In this document: piece by piece, positions 17,387-26,683 of the stretch
Position numbering within the stretch: position 1 is the first letter of the stretch
Layout: every line of letters starts with the position of its first letter
Made by a program: the position numbers and the translations under genes
The notes under the pieces: model-generated
Seen by the model: the letters and a program-made list of their open reading frames with translations, nothing else
Databases searched by the model: none
What the model was told of the DNA's origin: nothing
From: Granulicella aggregans
GTDB lineage: Bacteria > Acidobacteriota > Terriglobia > Terriglobales > Acidobacteriaceae
DNA: 64,000 nt
Assembly (NCBI RefSeq): GCF_014203275.1
Contig: NZ_JACHIP010000002.1
Span: 992,001-1,056,000, forward strand
Direction: 5' to 3'

Positions 17387-17671
17387 TCATTCTGAATTCT
17401 CTTCAACCTCAAGAATGAACCGATGTTTCTGCCGCAGACCTACCGCCCCCAGGATCATGCGCATCGCCCGCACTGTACGTCCATCGTCGCCCAGAACCCT
17501 GCTGACATCCAGCGGCGCGACGCGAACTGCGAAGGTCGTCGTATCGTCCACGGTCAAAACCTGAATTCTAACCTCGTCGGGAATGCTCACGAGGGTCAGC
17601 AGGACCCGTTCGAGCAACTGACGAGTGCCGTCGACGCCCCTACTTCCGGATTGGATCTGCGCTTCGGTCAT
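17387..17671 (-). CDS. KhpA-like KH-domain protein with a GDDG loop
   Basis: The protein resembles KhpA, a small single-KH RNA-binding protein of bacteria. I chose ATG 17671 (MTEAQIQSGSRG, 94 aa). An upstream GTG at 17731 would add 20 residues, and neither start has a strong ribosome site. The core shows LLERVLLTLVSIPDEVRIQV, then VSRVLGDDGRTVRAMRMIL, where family members normally have a basic-containing GXXG loop such as GKQG or GKNG, and ends with FILEVEE. Two acidic residues in this loop are known from eukaryotic KH studies to weaken nucleic-acid binding. It stands alone, about 230 bases downstream of the E2 gene on the same strand. Confidence 0.8.
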   Translation of the reverse strand: MTEAQIQSGSRGVDGTRQLLERVLLTLVSIPDEVRIQVLTVDDTTTFAVRVAPLDVSRVLGDDGRTVRAMRMILGAVGLRQKHRFILEVEENSE

Positions 17672-17905
17672 GGAATCGCCCGCCGCAACCCCGACCCTAA
17701 CTGATCGATCCTTAAGATGACGTGAGAACACGCGGTAAAGTCTGTCTGGTATCCGACATAGAAGCTCTTATGCATCAGCCTTGTGATGCGCCGTGTGATT
17801 CTAAGAGGTCCGTATCCTCGCCGCAGCCCTTGCCACACCACCACAAATCCAAAACAGAAGAGGCGAACCCGAAGGCCCGCCTCTCCACAATCCACTCGCA
17901 AAGAC

Positions 17906-19555
17906 CTACCCGATGTCTTCCGCCCACTCCTGCAGATAAGTCTTGAAGTCGGACATAAACTTGCCCGCATCCGCGCCATCCACAATCCGGTGGTCGAAGC
18001 CCAGCGTGAACCGCTGAATCCAGCGGATCGCGATTGAGTCGTTGCCATCCTTGTCGGTGATCACCTCGGCCTCTTTGTTCAGGCCTCCTATGCCCAGGAT
18101 CGCCGCCTGCGGCTGGTTGATGATCGGTGTCCCAAACTGCTCACCGAAGATGCCCGCGTTAGTCAGCGTAAACGTGCCGCCCGAGATCTCATCCGGGGCC
18201 AGCTTCTTGCCCCGCGCCCGCTCCGCAACGTCGACGATCGATCGCGCAATCCCGAGGAACGACTTCTCCTCCGTCTGCTTCAACACCGGCACAATCAGCC
18301 CCCAGTCGAGCGCGACCGCGATCCCGATATTGATGTTCTTGTTGTACCGGATCGCATCGCCCTCGATCGCTCCATTCACGATCGGGTGCTTCTTCAAGGC
18401 CACGATCGCCGCCCGCGTGATAAATGGCATATACGTCAGCTTCACACCATTCCGCTGCTCGTACTTGTTCTTCTCTTTCTCACGGAGCTTCACGATCTTT
18501 GTCATGTCCACCTTGAAGACCGTGTGGACATGCGGGCTCGTCCGCTTCGACTCGACCATGCGCGTTGCGATGATGCTGCGCATCTTGGTCATCGGCACCA
18601 GCTCGCCCGGAGTCGGCGGTGGCGCACTCGGCTTGACCGGTGCCGCAGCAGCCGGAGCCGCAGGGGCAGGCGCTGCAACAGGAGCAGCCTTCGCCCCACC
18701 CTCAAGATGCCCAACAATATCCGACTTCGTAATCCTCCCCGAAGCGCCGGTCCCCGGAACCTGCGCCAGGTCGACGTTGTTGTCCTTCGCAATCTTCCGT
18801 ACCAACGGGCTCGACCGCAACCGATCACCTTCGCTAGCCGAGACCGCAGCCACCGGCGCACTCGCTGCCGAAGCAGCAACAGCAGGGGCCGCAACCGGTG
18901 CAGGAGCAGAAGCAGCCGGAGTACCAGCGGCCCCGCCAATCACAGCCACAATCGTATTGATCGTGACCGTAGCGCCCTCGGCGACCTTGATCTCCGTCAG
19001 CACACCCGCCACCGGCGAAGGAATCTCCGCATCCACCTTATCGGTCGAGATCTCAAACAGCGGCTCATCCCGCTGTACCGAATCCCCAACCTTCTTCAGC
19101 CACTTCGTAATCGTTCCTTCGGTGATCGACTCGCCCATCTGCGGCATCGGCACCTCAGTGCCCGGGCCCGCAGCAGCGGGCGCAGTCGCCTCAGCCACCG
19201 CCGGAGTATCGACCGCAGCCGGCGTAGCCGTATCCGCTGCAGGAGCAGCAGCAGTCTCTGCCACAGAAGAAGGAGCAGGAGCAGCCGCCTTCGGTCCCGC
19301 ACCATTCGAAGTCGACCCGGCTTCGGCGATCAAACACACCACGGTGTTGATCTGTACCGTCGCTCCCTCTTCAATCTTGATCGACTCCAGCACACCCGCC
19401 GCCGGCGAAGGAATCTCCGCGTCCACCTTGTCCGTCGAGATCTCAAACAACGGCTCGTCCCTCTGGACCGTATCTCCCGGCTTCTTCAACCACTTGGTAA
19501 GCGTTCCCTCGGTGATCGATTCGCCCATCTGCGGCATGACTACTTCAGTCGACAT
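17906..19555 (-). CDS. Dihydrolipoamide acyltransferase E2 of a 2-oxoacid dehydrogenase
   Basis: E2 transfers the acyl group to CoA in a 2-oxoacid dehydrogenase complex. ATG 19555 lies just after GGAAGGAACACCA, and a GTG five codons earlier falls on that ribosome site, so 549 residues are likely. Two lipoyl domains are present, each with EISTDKVDAEIPSP (lipoyl Lys at 43 and 173), joined by Ala/Pro linkers. A peripheral E1/E3-binding domain (SSPLVRKIAKDNNVDL, GTGASGRITKSDI) and the catalytic core with VALDWGLIVPVL and the active-site HRIVDGADAGKF follow. The twin-lipoyl plan fits a succinyl- or branched-chain transferase (SucB or BkdB) about equally. E1 genes are not in the window. LipB and Lpd lie about 8 kb away. 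Confidence 0.92.
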   Translation of the reverse strand: MSTEVVMPQMGESITEGTLTKWLKKPGDTVQRDEPLFEISTDKVDAEIPSPAAGVLESIKIEEGATVQINTVVCLIAEAGSTSNGAGPKAAAPAPSSVAETAAAPAADTATPAAVDTPAVAEATAPAAAGPGTEVPMPQMGESITEGTITKWLKKVGDSVQRDEPLFEISTDKVDAEIPSPVAGVLTEIKVAEGATVTINTIVAVIGGAAGTPAASAPAPVAAPAVAASAASAPVAAVSASEGDRLRSSPLVRKIAKDNNVDLAQVPGTGASGRITKSDIVGHLEGGAKAAPVAAPAPAAPAAAAPVKPSAPPPTPGELVPMTKMRSIIATRMVESKRTSPHVHTVFKVDMTKIVKLREKEKNKYEQRNGVKLTYMPFITRAAIVALKKHPIVNGAIEGDAIRYNKNINIGIAVALDWGLIVPVLKQTEEKSFLGIARSIVDVAERARGKKLAPDEISGGTFTLTNAGIFGEQFGTPIINQPQAAILGIGGLNKEAEVITDKDGNDSIAIRWIQRFTLGFDHRIVDGADAGKFMSDFKTYLQEWAEDIG

Positions 19556-19753
19556 TGGTGTTCCTTCCACAAAACCTTACTAATCTTTCGCCCGCCCGCG
19601 TCCACAAGGCGCAACCCACAAATTATAGAACCGCAGCCCGATACCCGGCCTAAACCGTTCTATTAGCGCACAAACGCCGCAACTCAGCCAGGCTGACCGC
19701 GTCATCCGCCCGAACCATCACCATCCGCCCGAACCTTCCAACTCCAACAGTTC

Positions 19754-19795
19754 GGGTGCCCCACCCATGGCTCGCACTTGGCCATGGGTGGGACG
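19754..19795. repeat. Repeat family A, copy 5 (short form)
   Basis: GGGTGCCCCACCCATGG is followed by a loop and CCATGGGTGGGACGT. The second palindrome is absent. The surrounding gap, 19556-19822, shows no gene. Confidence 0.8.
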
Positions 19796-19822
19796 TACAC
19801 CGCCAGCCACGCAGACGCATCC

Positions 19823-20176
19823 CTAAAACTTGATCCCGTGTTCCCCCACCGTCGCAAACACCGACCAGATATTCGTTAGCTCCAGCAGTTCACGAATCCG
19901 TTTACCGATATGGATCAGCTCCAGCGTGCATCCCGAAGCCCGGCACGACACATACAGCCGCATGAGCGTCCCCAGCCCCATGCTGTCCATGTAAGCAAGG
20001 TCGGTGAGATCGAGAATGATCCGCTTGGAGCCTGCAATATGCTCCTTGACGCCCAGGTAAAGAACATCTGTCACACCGGAGACCAGCTTCCCGTGACACT
20101 TGACGATCGTCGTAGTCCCTTGATGCTCAATCTCAAGGGTAAGTTGTGGCGCAGCGGCAGGTATCGTCATCAACAT
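19823..20176 (-). CDS. STAS-domain anti-sigma factor antagonist
   Basis: The 117-residue protein is a single STAS domain. LTLEIEHQGTTTIVKCHGKL begins the fold and RIILDLTDLAYMDSMGLGTL carries the Ser of the phosphorylated DS site (Ser near 65). The rest, LRLYVSCRASGCTLELI and LLELTNIWSVFATVGEH, fits SpoIIAA-like or RsbV-like antagonists that release a sigma factor from its anti-sigma kinase. A second Met two codons in is an equally good start. No partner kinase or sigma gene is adjacent, so it may act on distant partners. It is followed on the same strand by the large gap with repeat family A. Confidence 0.88.
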   Translation of the reverse strand: MLMTIPAAAPQLTLEIEHQGTTTIVKCHGKLVSGVTDVLYLGVKEHIAGSKRIILDLTDLAYMDSMGLGTLMRLYVSCRASGCTLELIHIGKRIRELLELTNIWSVFATVGEHGIKF

Positions 20177-20230
20177 CTCCTCATCTGGGTCACCTCATTC
20201 TCAGCACGCCGAACGAGAATTGCAACGCCA

Positions 20231-20683
20231 TCAATATCGCGCGTACGTATAAACCCCGCACAGATTCTCACTCTTCCCCAGCGCCTCAATTGTGAACACC
20301 GGAGGAATCGCGTTCGAGAAGAACGCGATCTTCAGCTCCTTGCCCGCGACAAACGTCGCCATCCACTGCGTCTCATCCGACCCGCAAAGCGTGTTCTTAT
20401 GCAGAAACCGCTTGTCCCCGGGAATACTCAACCGGAACAGATGTCCAGCCCCGGCGGTCACATCAGCCCCATCGAAAGCCGCCAAAACCTCATCCGTCTT
20501 CAGTGGACGAATCTCAGCCACGGTCAGGCTGAAGAAGTTGATCGTCATCCGCTCGCCGTTGAACGTCACATCCCCGGTAATCGACTGCGCCGTCTTGCTC
20601 GCCGGCCGCCAGCTACCCCGCTCCTGCGCCACCAGCGGGACCGCCAGACTCATCGCCAAACCCAACCCAACCCACAATCTCAT
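20231..20683 (-). CDS. Secreted hypothetical protein (150 aa)
   Basis: The protein begins MRLWVGLGLAMSLAVPLVAQERG, a clear Sec signal peptide ending near AQ. The mature part of about 130 residues contains SITGDVTFNGERMTINFFSL, a DGADVTAGAGHLFRLSIPG segment, one Cys pair (TLCGSDETQW and ENLCGVYTYARY) that could form a disulfide, and the substrate-like ATFVAGKELKIAFFSNAIPP. I do not recognise the family. It lies between the STAS gene and the propeller gene, with no evident operon partner. Confidence 0.65.
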   Translation of the reverse strand: MRLWVGLGLAMSLAVPLVAQERGSWRPASKTAQSITGDVTFNGERMTINFFSLTVAEIRPLKTDEVLAAFDGADVTAGAGHLFRLSIPGDKRFLHKNTLCGSDETQWMATFVAGKELKIAFFSNAIPPVFTIEALGKSENLCGVYTYARY

Positions 20684-20843
20684 CTATCGAGCATGACACC
20701 CGCCCATCCTCATCCGCAAGGCAATCACTCCTCCCGCATAAATGCTCGGTCAATTCTCGCTTCCGCACGGCTCCGCTTAAGCTGGGCTTAAGGCTTACCT
20801 TCTACCGTCACAGTGTCACTAACTTCTCGGAGCCACTCTGCCC

Positions 20844-21860
20844 ATGCGAATCACGAAACTCGCCGCAATCCCCCAAGTTTTGCTCTTTGCCACCCTGGCA
20901 ATCACCTCCGCCCACGCTCAATCAAGCTGGCACGTCGAACGCACCCTCCAGATCGGCGGCATTGGCGGCATGGACTACCTCACCGTCGACCCCGCCACCC
21001 ACTTCCTCTACGTCCCCCGCACCACCCACACCCTCGTCATCGACTCCGCCTCAGGCAAGACCGTCGGCGACATCCCCGGCCAGAAGAAGGCCCACGGCGT
21101 CGCCCTTGTTCCCAAGCTCAACCGCGGCTTCATCTCGGACGGCGAAGGCTCCGTCACCATCTTCGACCTCAAGACCAACGCCGTCCTCGGCGTCCTCGCT
21201 TCAGCGCCCGACACCGACGGCATCCTCTACGATCCCGGCTCCGACCACATCCTCATCAGCGCCGGCGACAGCAACGCACTCATCACCTTCAAGCCCGAGA
21301 TCGATCCGAAGTCCGGCAAGATTGACGCTCCCATTCAGCTCGGCGGAGCTCCTGAGTTCCTCGCCGCCGACGGAGCCGGAAAGGTCTACGTCAACCTCGA
21401 AGACAAGGACACCGTCGCCGTCGTCGACCTGAAATCCCGCAGCGTCGTCGCCCGCTGGCCCGTCACTCCCGGCGGAGCTCCCGTCGGCATGGCCATCGAC
21501 CCCGAGCATCACAACCTCTTCATCGGCTGCCGCAAACCCGCGAAGATGATCGTCATCAGCACCGCGACCGGCAAAGTCGTAGCCAACCAGCCCATCGGCA
21601 CCGGCGTTGACGCGACCGGCATCGTCGGCGGACAGGCCTTCGCCAGCAGCGGCGACGGCACTCTTACCGTCATCGATCGCGCCAACTCCACCGTCGTCCA
21701 GACCGTTCAGACCGCACGCGGAGCCAAGACCCTCGGCGTCGATACCTTAACCGGAAAGATCTACCTTCCCACCGCCGACTTCGAAGAGCTCAAGCCCGGC
21801 ACCACCGGCCGCCCCAAGGCCAAACCCGACTCCTTCAAAATCCTCGTCGTCTCTCGCTAA
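20844..21860 (+). CDS. Secreted YncE-like beta-propeller protein
   Basis: The 338-residue protein starts MRITKLAAIPQVLLFATLAITSAHA, a Sec signal peptide with AHA-type cleavage. The rest is a seven-bladed WD/YVTN-type propeller: blades include LTVDPATHFLYVPR, VSVTIFDLKTNAVLG-like strands, YVNLEDKDTVAVVDLKSRSV and NLFIGCRKPAKMIVISTATG. Proteins of this group often bind small ligands or peptides or act as quinoprotein-like scaffolds, but the substrate is not evident. Translation starts at ATG 20844, 12 bases after GGAG. A strong terminator follows directly, so it is probably a single-gene unit. Confidence 0.85.
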   Translation: MRITKLAAIPQVLLFATLAITSAHAQSSWHVERTLQIGGIGGMDYLTVDPATHFLYVPRTTHTLVIDSASGKTVGDIPGQKKAHGVALVPKLNRGFISDGEGSVTIFDLKTNAVLGVLASAPDTDGILYDPGSDHILISAGDSNALITFKPEIDPKSGKIDAPIQLGGAPEFLAADGAGKVYVNLEDKDTVAVVDLKSRSVVARWPVTPGGAPVGMAIDPEHHNLFIGCRKPAKMIVISTATGKVVANQPIGTGVDATGIVGGQAFASSGDGTLTVIDRANSTVVQTVQTARGAKTLGVDTLTGKIYLPTADFEELKPGTTGRPKAKPDSFKILVVSR

Positions 21861-21878
21861 CACCACACCAATCCAAGA

Positions 21879-21906
21879 GGGCACCCGACGTCTCGGGTGC
21901 CCTTTT
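21879..21906 (+). terminator. Rho-independent terminator after the propeller gene
   Basis: A perfect 10-bp stem GGGCACCCGA / TCGGGTGCCC with a four-base CGTC loop is followed by TTTT. It lies 19 bases after the stop of the upstream gene. Confidence 0.9.
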
Positions 21907-21963
21907 GCGCGTTCCGTCTCTGGTGCCCACCGATCGCTCGCAGCACCGGGGTTCGCCACCGTA

Positions 21964-23555
21964 CTAGAAGCTGGTAAAGCTATCGTCCATCGGGAAGCTG
22001 TTCTCCATCTGCGGCTGCGGCTTGAAAGACAGTTTGCTTGCGACCTTCACCTTGACCGCAGGCACCCGTAGAGCGGGTGCGCTCGGCTTGGGACGCGTTG
22101 CCGTGCCTCGGCCCCTCAGAGAGACGTTGGAATCAATCCTGGCGCCCACCATGCTGTTCAGTCGCTCGGTGAGTTCTTTCATCGACTCTGACTGGGCACT
22201 CAGCTCCTCAGCCGCAGCCGCGCTCTCTTCCGCACTGGCAGCCGTCGTCTGCGTCACCTGTTCCATCTGAGAGAGAGCACGGCCAATCTGGCCGATGCCA
22301 GTCGACTGCTCTGTGCTTCCATGACTCACTTCGTCAACGAGAATGCCGATGCTCGTGAACTCGCCCGATATGCGCTGGATGGAGTCGACTACGCCGACAA
22401 GCTTCGTCTTGCCCGCTTCGGATTTGGCCACTGAGTCCTCAATCAAGCTGGCAGTGTCCTTGGCCGCCTGTGCGCTTCTTTGCGCCAGGCTACGGACTTC
22501 GTCGGCCACGACGGCGAAGCCCATGCCCGCTTCACCAGCGCGGGCCGCTTCCACCGCAGCATTCAGCGCCAGAATGTTTGTCTGGAATGCGATCTCGTCG
22601 ATGATCTTGATAATCTTCGCAATCCTTCCGCTCGAATCATTGATGCCGTCCATCGCCGCCATCATCTCGCCGAGTTGGCGGTTCGTATTGACGAACTCCG
22701 CCTTCGAATCGCCGACCAGCTTCGCCATCGAGGTCGCGTTTTCCGTGTTCTTGTGCGCCATCGAATTGATCTCTTCCGACGAGGCAGAGGTCTCTTCGAG
22801 CGATGCTGCCTGTTCCGACGCTCCCTGGGCGAGCGACTGGCTCGAAGAAGACACCTGGGACGACGCCGCTGCGATCTGTTCCGCACCTTCTGAGAGTTCG
22901 ACGACCGCCTGACTCAGAGCCAAGTTGATGCCTCGCACGATGTAAATGACGGTGGCTCCGATTCCGAGCGAGAACAGAACCATGATCCCAATAAGCCATA
23001 CACTCGAAGCCACTGTGGACTCATTGCTCGCAGCGATCTCAGCAACTTGTTCGGAGGCAATTTTCTTCAGCGAATCGATCTGCACTTGAGACTCTTTTGC
23101 CATCACTGAAAGCGTGCCCTTCTGTAGCGCCGCGGCTCCGGCTCCGTCTCCTGACTAGCAAGCTGGTAGAACTCATCATGGGTCTGCACCCGTTTGCCAT
23201 TGCTGTCTAACATATCCTGCAGGACCTGTAGGGCCTTCGGGCTTGTAGAGAGTGCCTTGTCCTCTTTGAGCAGCTCCTGCCGCTTGGCGGCGTCATCGTG
23301 GAACTGCAAGTTATATTCCTCAATCACCAGAGCGTCTTTCAGGAACGAGCGCACGACCATGCCACGTTCGAGAGACAGCATGTTACCCGTCAAGTTTCCC
23401 ATCTCGCCGGCTAGCTCAAGCTTGCGCGTGCTCTTGGAACTGATAGATATCTCGTTGCCGATGTGAGTGAGAGAGCTCCAAGCCGTAATCCCCAGGATGA
23501 GGGTGAAGGCGAGTGCCGCGCAGAACGATGTGTAAAGCTTTCTACTGATAGTCAT
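21964..23555 (-). pseudogene. Methyl-accepting chemotaxis protein, frameshifted
   Basis: The N-terminal open frame (150 aa, 23103-23555) starts MTISRKLYTSFCAALAFTLI, a signal-anchor, and leads into a four-helix ligand-binding domain (EMGNLTGNMLSLERGMVVRS). It stops in the text [15 protein letters not shown], while the expected continuation ([20 protein letters not shown]) is in the other frame. One base is lost near 23146-23150. The second frame continues with a membrane segment [20 protein letters not shown] and a complete signalling domain with the hairpin tip [20 protein letters not shown]. No obvious HAMP domain is seen and the C-terminus has no CheB/CheR pentapeptide. Adding one base would give one 530-residue receptor. 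Confidence 0.85.
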
Positions 23556-23836
23556 AATGTCCCTTCACTGCCTAGAGAACCGGGCCGCAACAACTATCGA
23601 CGAAAACCGCATCTTATTACGATAAAAGCCCATTTATTCCGTGCAACTTATGTTGTTTTAAGCTGTGATGCAGATCACATACACACAGGCCCGTTGTCTA
23701 AAAAGTCCGACCAGCAAACGCAGAATAGATGCCGACGTGAACTAGGTCAGCATCTATCCAAGTGCCGTGGGTGGGTCCTATCACGTTTAGATCAGCCACC
23801 TTGAGATTTGAGCATCATCCAGCGCGAGACCATCCC

Positions 23837-24409
23837 TCAAGCTCGGGTTCTTCGAAAACAATCCCCCGCATGGTCGTCCACCATCCCCGACGCCTGCATC
23901 CACGAGTACACAATCACCGGCCCCACAAACTTGAACCCCTTCAACTTCAACTCCTTCGATACCTTCTCCGACAGCGGCGTCTGCGCCGGCACCGCTCCCT
24001 TATTCCGGACCGGCTTCCCACCCACCTGCCCCCAGGCCCACGCCCCAAATTCCGTACCGCTCTCCCGCATCTCGAGAAAGATCTGCGCCCCGCGAATCGT
24101 CGCATCGATCTTCGCCTTCGCCCGGATGATCCCCGCGTCCCCCATCAGACGCGCCACGTCCTTCTCTCTAAACCGAGCCACCACCTCTGGATCGAACTCG
24201 GCAAACGCCCGCCGAAACGCCTCCCGTTTCCTCAGCACCGTAATCCATGAGAGCCCCGCCTGAAACCCCTCCAGCATCAGAAGTTCCCACAGCGCCCGGC
24301 TGTCATGCTCCGGCACTCCCCATTCCTTATCGTGATACTCCCGCATCAACGGATCGTTCTGCGCCCACGCACACCGCTTGATCTCGCTTCCACCCTTTGC
24401 CGTCACCAT
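23837..24409 (-). CDS. tag: DNA-3-methyladenine glycosylase I
   Basis: The 190-residue protein removes 3-methyladenine from alkylated DNA in the base-excision pathway. The zinc-binding residues are visible: Cys in KRCAW near residue 13, His in YHDKEWG near 26, and the C-terminal DDHAGDCF with His and Cys. The core contains FQAGLSWITVLRKREAFRRAFAEFDPEVVARF and DAGIIRAKAKIDATI, both typical of Tag. There is no export signal. It starts at ATG 24409, and an in-frame Met was not found closer to the domain. The gene stands alone, convergent to nothing obvious downstream. Confidence 0.95.
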   Translation of the reverse strand: MVTAKGGSEIKRCAWAQNDPLMREYHDKEWGVPEHDSRALWELLMLEGFQAGLSWITVLRKREAFRRAFAEFDPEVVARFREKDVARLMGDAGIIRAKAKIDATIRGAQIFLEMRESGTEFGAWAWGQVGGKPVRNKGAVPAQTPLSEKVSKELKLKGFKFVGPVIVYSWMQASGMVDDHAGDCFRRTRA

Positions 24410-24570
24410 AGCCTCTTTCTCGCAGACCTTAGCCTAATTCACAGTTTCGCGGCGCAACGGTTTCTTCATCCCATCCGGCAGCCCAGGCTTTCTCTATCTC
24501 ATCCTTGTACATAGCTTCTTTACGAAGAAACGCCGCTGACACCGCCACACAATCCAGGAATGAGAACTCT

Positions 24571-25083
24571 ATGCCGCAAACGCACATTCAGGAACACATC
24601 GACGTCATCGCCCGCCACGAGCAGGAGTTCCTCGCCAACCGAACCTGGTCCGAGCGCCTCGGCGACAACATCGGCGCCTTCGCAGGCAGCTTCCCTTTCG
24701 TCATCCTGCACCTTCTTGCCTTCATCTTCTGGTTCGTCGTCAACACTTGGCACATCTTCGGCATCCGCCAATTCGATCCGCCGCCTTACTCTCTCCTCGG
24801 CACCCTTGTCGCGGTCGAGGCCATCCTCCTCGCCAGCTTCATCCTCATGCGCCAATCCCGCATGGGCAAACGCGCCGACGAGCGCGACCACCTTATGCTG
24901 CAGATCCTCCTGCTCACCGAAAAGGAGATCACCGCCGTACTCGGCGTCGACCGTCAGATAGCCCGCAAGATGGGCCTGGAATCCGTAGCCAACGCCACCG
25001 AACTAAAAGAGCTCAGCCAGCACACCTCCATCGAAGACGTCGCCCAGACCCTCCGCGAAAGCCTGCCCGAAACTGATCAATAA
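24571..25083 (+). CDS. DUF1003 membrane protein
   Basis: ATG 24571 follows AGGAATGAGAACTCT, giving 170 residues. The open frame begins further up at 24505, but that part lacks a site. The N-terminus is amphipathic (HEQEFLANRTWSERLGDN), then two membrane helices are seen: FPFVILHLLAFIFWFVVNTW and LLGTLVAVEAILLASFILM. A C-terminal charged region has RQSRMGKRADERDHLMLQ and ends in an acidic tail. This is the DUF1003 family, of unknown function, often found near cell-envelope or stress genes. Nothing in the neighbours explains its job. Confidence 0.8.
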   Translation: MPQTHIQEHIDVIARHEQEFLANRTWSERLGDNIGAFAGSFPFVILHLLAFIFWFVVNTWHIFGIRQFDPPPYSLLGTLVAVEAILLASFILMRQSRMGKRADERDHLMLQILLLTEKEITAVLGVDRQIARKMGLESVANATELKELSQHTSIEDVAQTLRESLPETDQ

Positions 25084-25167
25084 CCCACCGCCGTGACGCA
25101 CAAACAACGCTCCACTCCCCTGACTCTCGTCATCTTCAGCAGATGTCGTTGTACTTCCCTCAACCCT

Positions 25168-25220
25168 GTCATCCTGAGCGGAGTTCGTCGCTCTCTTGCG
25201 ACGAACGGAGTCGAAGGACC
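25168..25220. repeat. Repeat family B, copy 5
   Basis: The ends are GTCATCCTGAGCG and AGTCGAAGGACC. The stem GTTCGTCGC (25183-25191) pairs perfectly with GCGACGAAC (25198-25206), the same stem as copy 1. The gap 25084-25353 has no other feature. Confidence 0.85.
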
Positions 25221-25353
25221 CCGACGCTGCCCGGATCACGCAGACGTCCCGACGCTTTCAGCCACAAAAACCTGTCGCGGAACGATGGCCGGTCGCGTGA
25301 ACCGCCTCGCCTTTTCATTCATCACGGTGAAGCATGGTGAAACTTGAAATGCA

Positions 25354-26025
25354 TCAACCGATTGATCGTCTTAGAAATCGAAGACCAAGCAGGACAGACC
25401 AAATCGCAAACAGAGTGAATCCAGGAAATCCGAACAACCCTAATCCAATGTGAAAATTCACATCGTTACCGTAGGCCATAGGGCCTTTGGAAAACACAGC
25501 CATCCCTCCATTGAAGAGGAAGTTTAGTCCAACCCCAACCATGCCGATTCCCGCGATTCCACCCAGCATCCTCATCCACGAAGGCAGCGCGACGACGTTC
25601 TCCCAATTGACAGCTACGAGCCACACGCCAACCAGCCCCATTGGAAGCATGAAGAGAATGTCCGATACGGCAGTATCGACCATAGGCACCAATCGAAGAA
25701 GTCCCACGCCACCCAAAGCCACAATCCCTAAGATCATCGACTCTCGCCCGACTCCCGGCGACCGCTGGCGTCCCATGCGGTAGATCCAAATCGCCACAGG
25801 AATCATCATCAGAACTTGAGCTGCGGATGCCAGAAACTGGATTGTCAAGAGCAGTTTGCCCGTGGGCACTACCGTGCCCGACTCCTGCATCTGAAGAGCC
25901 GGCGTCGTGATGTAGGCGACCAGGCTTACAAACGAGCAAATCCCAAGAATGCCGCTCGTGATCGCCAACCACGGGGTTGACCGGGACACTGCGTAGCTAC
26001 TGTTCGCAATCGTCGAAGGAGTCAT
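25354..26025 (-). CDS. Integral membrane protein of unknown function (223 aa)
   Basis: Start ATG 26025 follows GGAAG. The frame extends to 26088 but the extra residues look non-coding. Five or six hydrophobic segments are visible: LAITSGILGICSFVSLVAYI, LLLTIQFLASAAQVLMMIPV, SMILGIVALGGVGLLRLVPM, DILFMLPMGLVGVWLVAVNW, MLGGIAGIGMVGVGLNFLF and the last one LGLFGFPGFTLFAIWSVLLG. Short charged loops contain a cytoplasmic RMGRQRSPGVGRES. No catalytic motif was identified, and the neighbours give no clue. Confidence 0.65.
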   Translation of the reverse strand: MTPSTIANSSYAVSRSTPWLAITSGILGICSFVSLVAYITTPALQMQESGTVVPTGKLLLTIQFLASAAQVLMMIPVAIWIYRMGRQRSPGVGRESMILGIVALGGVGLLRLVPMVDTAVSDILFMLPMGLVGVWLVAVNWENVVALPSWMRMLGGIAGIGMVGVGLNFLFNGGMAVFSKGPMAYGNDVNFHIGLGLFGFPGFTLFAIWSVLLGLRFLRRSIG

Positions 26026-26683
26026 TAGTCTTCCAGTGAAATTAGCACTAAGACTTCTGAGCACCAAATGACCAGCGATTCGGCTCAAAAGTTATTGCAG
26101 TTCCTAAGCCGTGGAGGTTTCAATCGACTGTCTTATCGGAAACAGCGTCGTAAGCGAGTGCCGAGGCCGTCAGGAGTTTCCCTTAACGCCCGGTTCTCCG
26201 GAAGTGTCTGCCTTTTGAAAAGCAGCTATGCCAATTCCCGGAGATCGAAATGGCTTTGCCAAACTGAGCCTCACAACCAATGCGAAACAAGTAAATCTCG
26301 AGGCCGGACCGAGCGCCCCCCGAAGTTTCTCTACGGTCCTGAGATAAGGGTTCAAATTGGCTTCGTCCTTTGCAACGCCGCACAAAAGAAGTTCTCTTGG
26401 CTCCAGATCACGCCTCATCCGACCGGAGATTGGGCCCGTACCGGCATTGTCACCGCGAATACCTGCGGTAAAGCCGTAGCCAAACCAGAGTCAGGCGAAC
26501 TGACAATATTCGTTAGGCCGCTCAACTTCTGGGAACGCATGAACGAATGATTCCGTCAAAGCAGATCATCAATGACTTCGTCTGCAATGGCGTTCTCGCT
26601 ATCCAGCTCCCGAAGAGCCGGATTTTCAGCGATCTTCTCTACCCTTACTCCATTCCGGCGGCCTCTCCAACCGAAACCCTAGC
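26026..26683. other. Gap with no confident gene; possible degraded transposase
   Basis: This stretch lies between the membrane protein and lipB. One + frame is open over 26068-26550. Its text around 26380-26430, LQITPHPTGDWARTG, faintly recalls the catalytic region of rve-type integrases (family text like ITEHPTAAWTAQQ), but the rest does not match and base use is unlike the neighbours. I would not call it a gene. Confidence 0.3.

Noticed and set aside
18042..19583. 513-codon + strand frame opposite the E2 gene
   Set aside because: It is a shadow of the high-GC E2 gene and its product has no domain; the minus frame has clear lipoyl and catalytic motifs.
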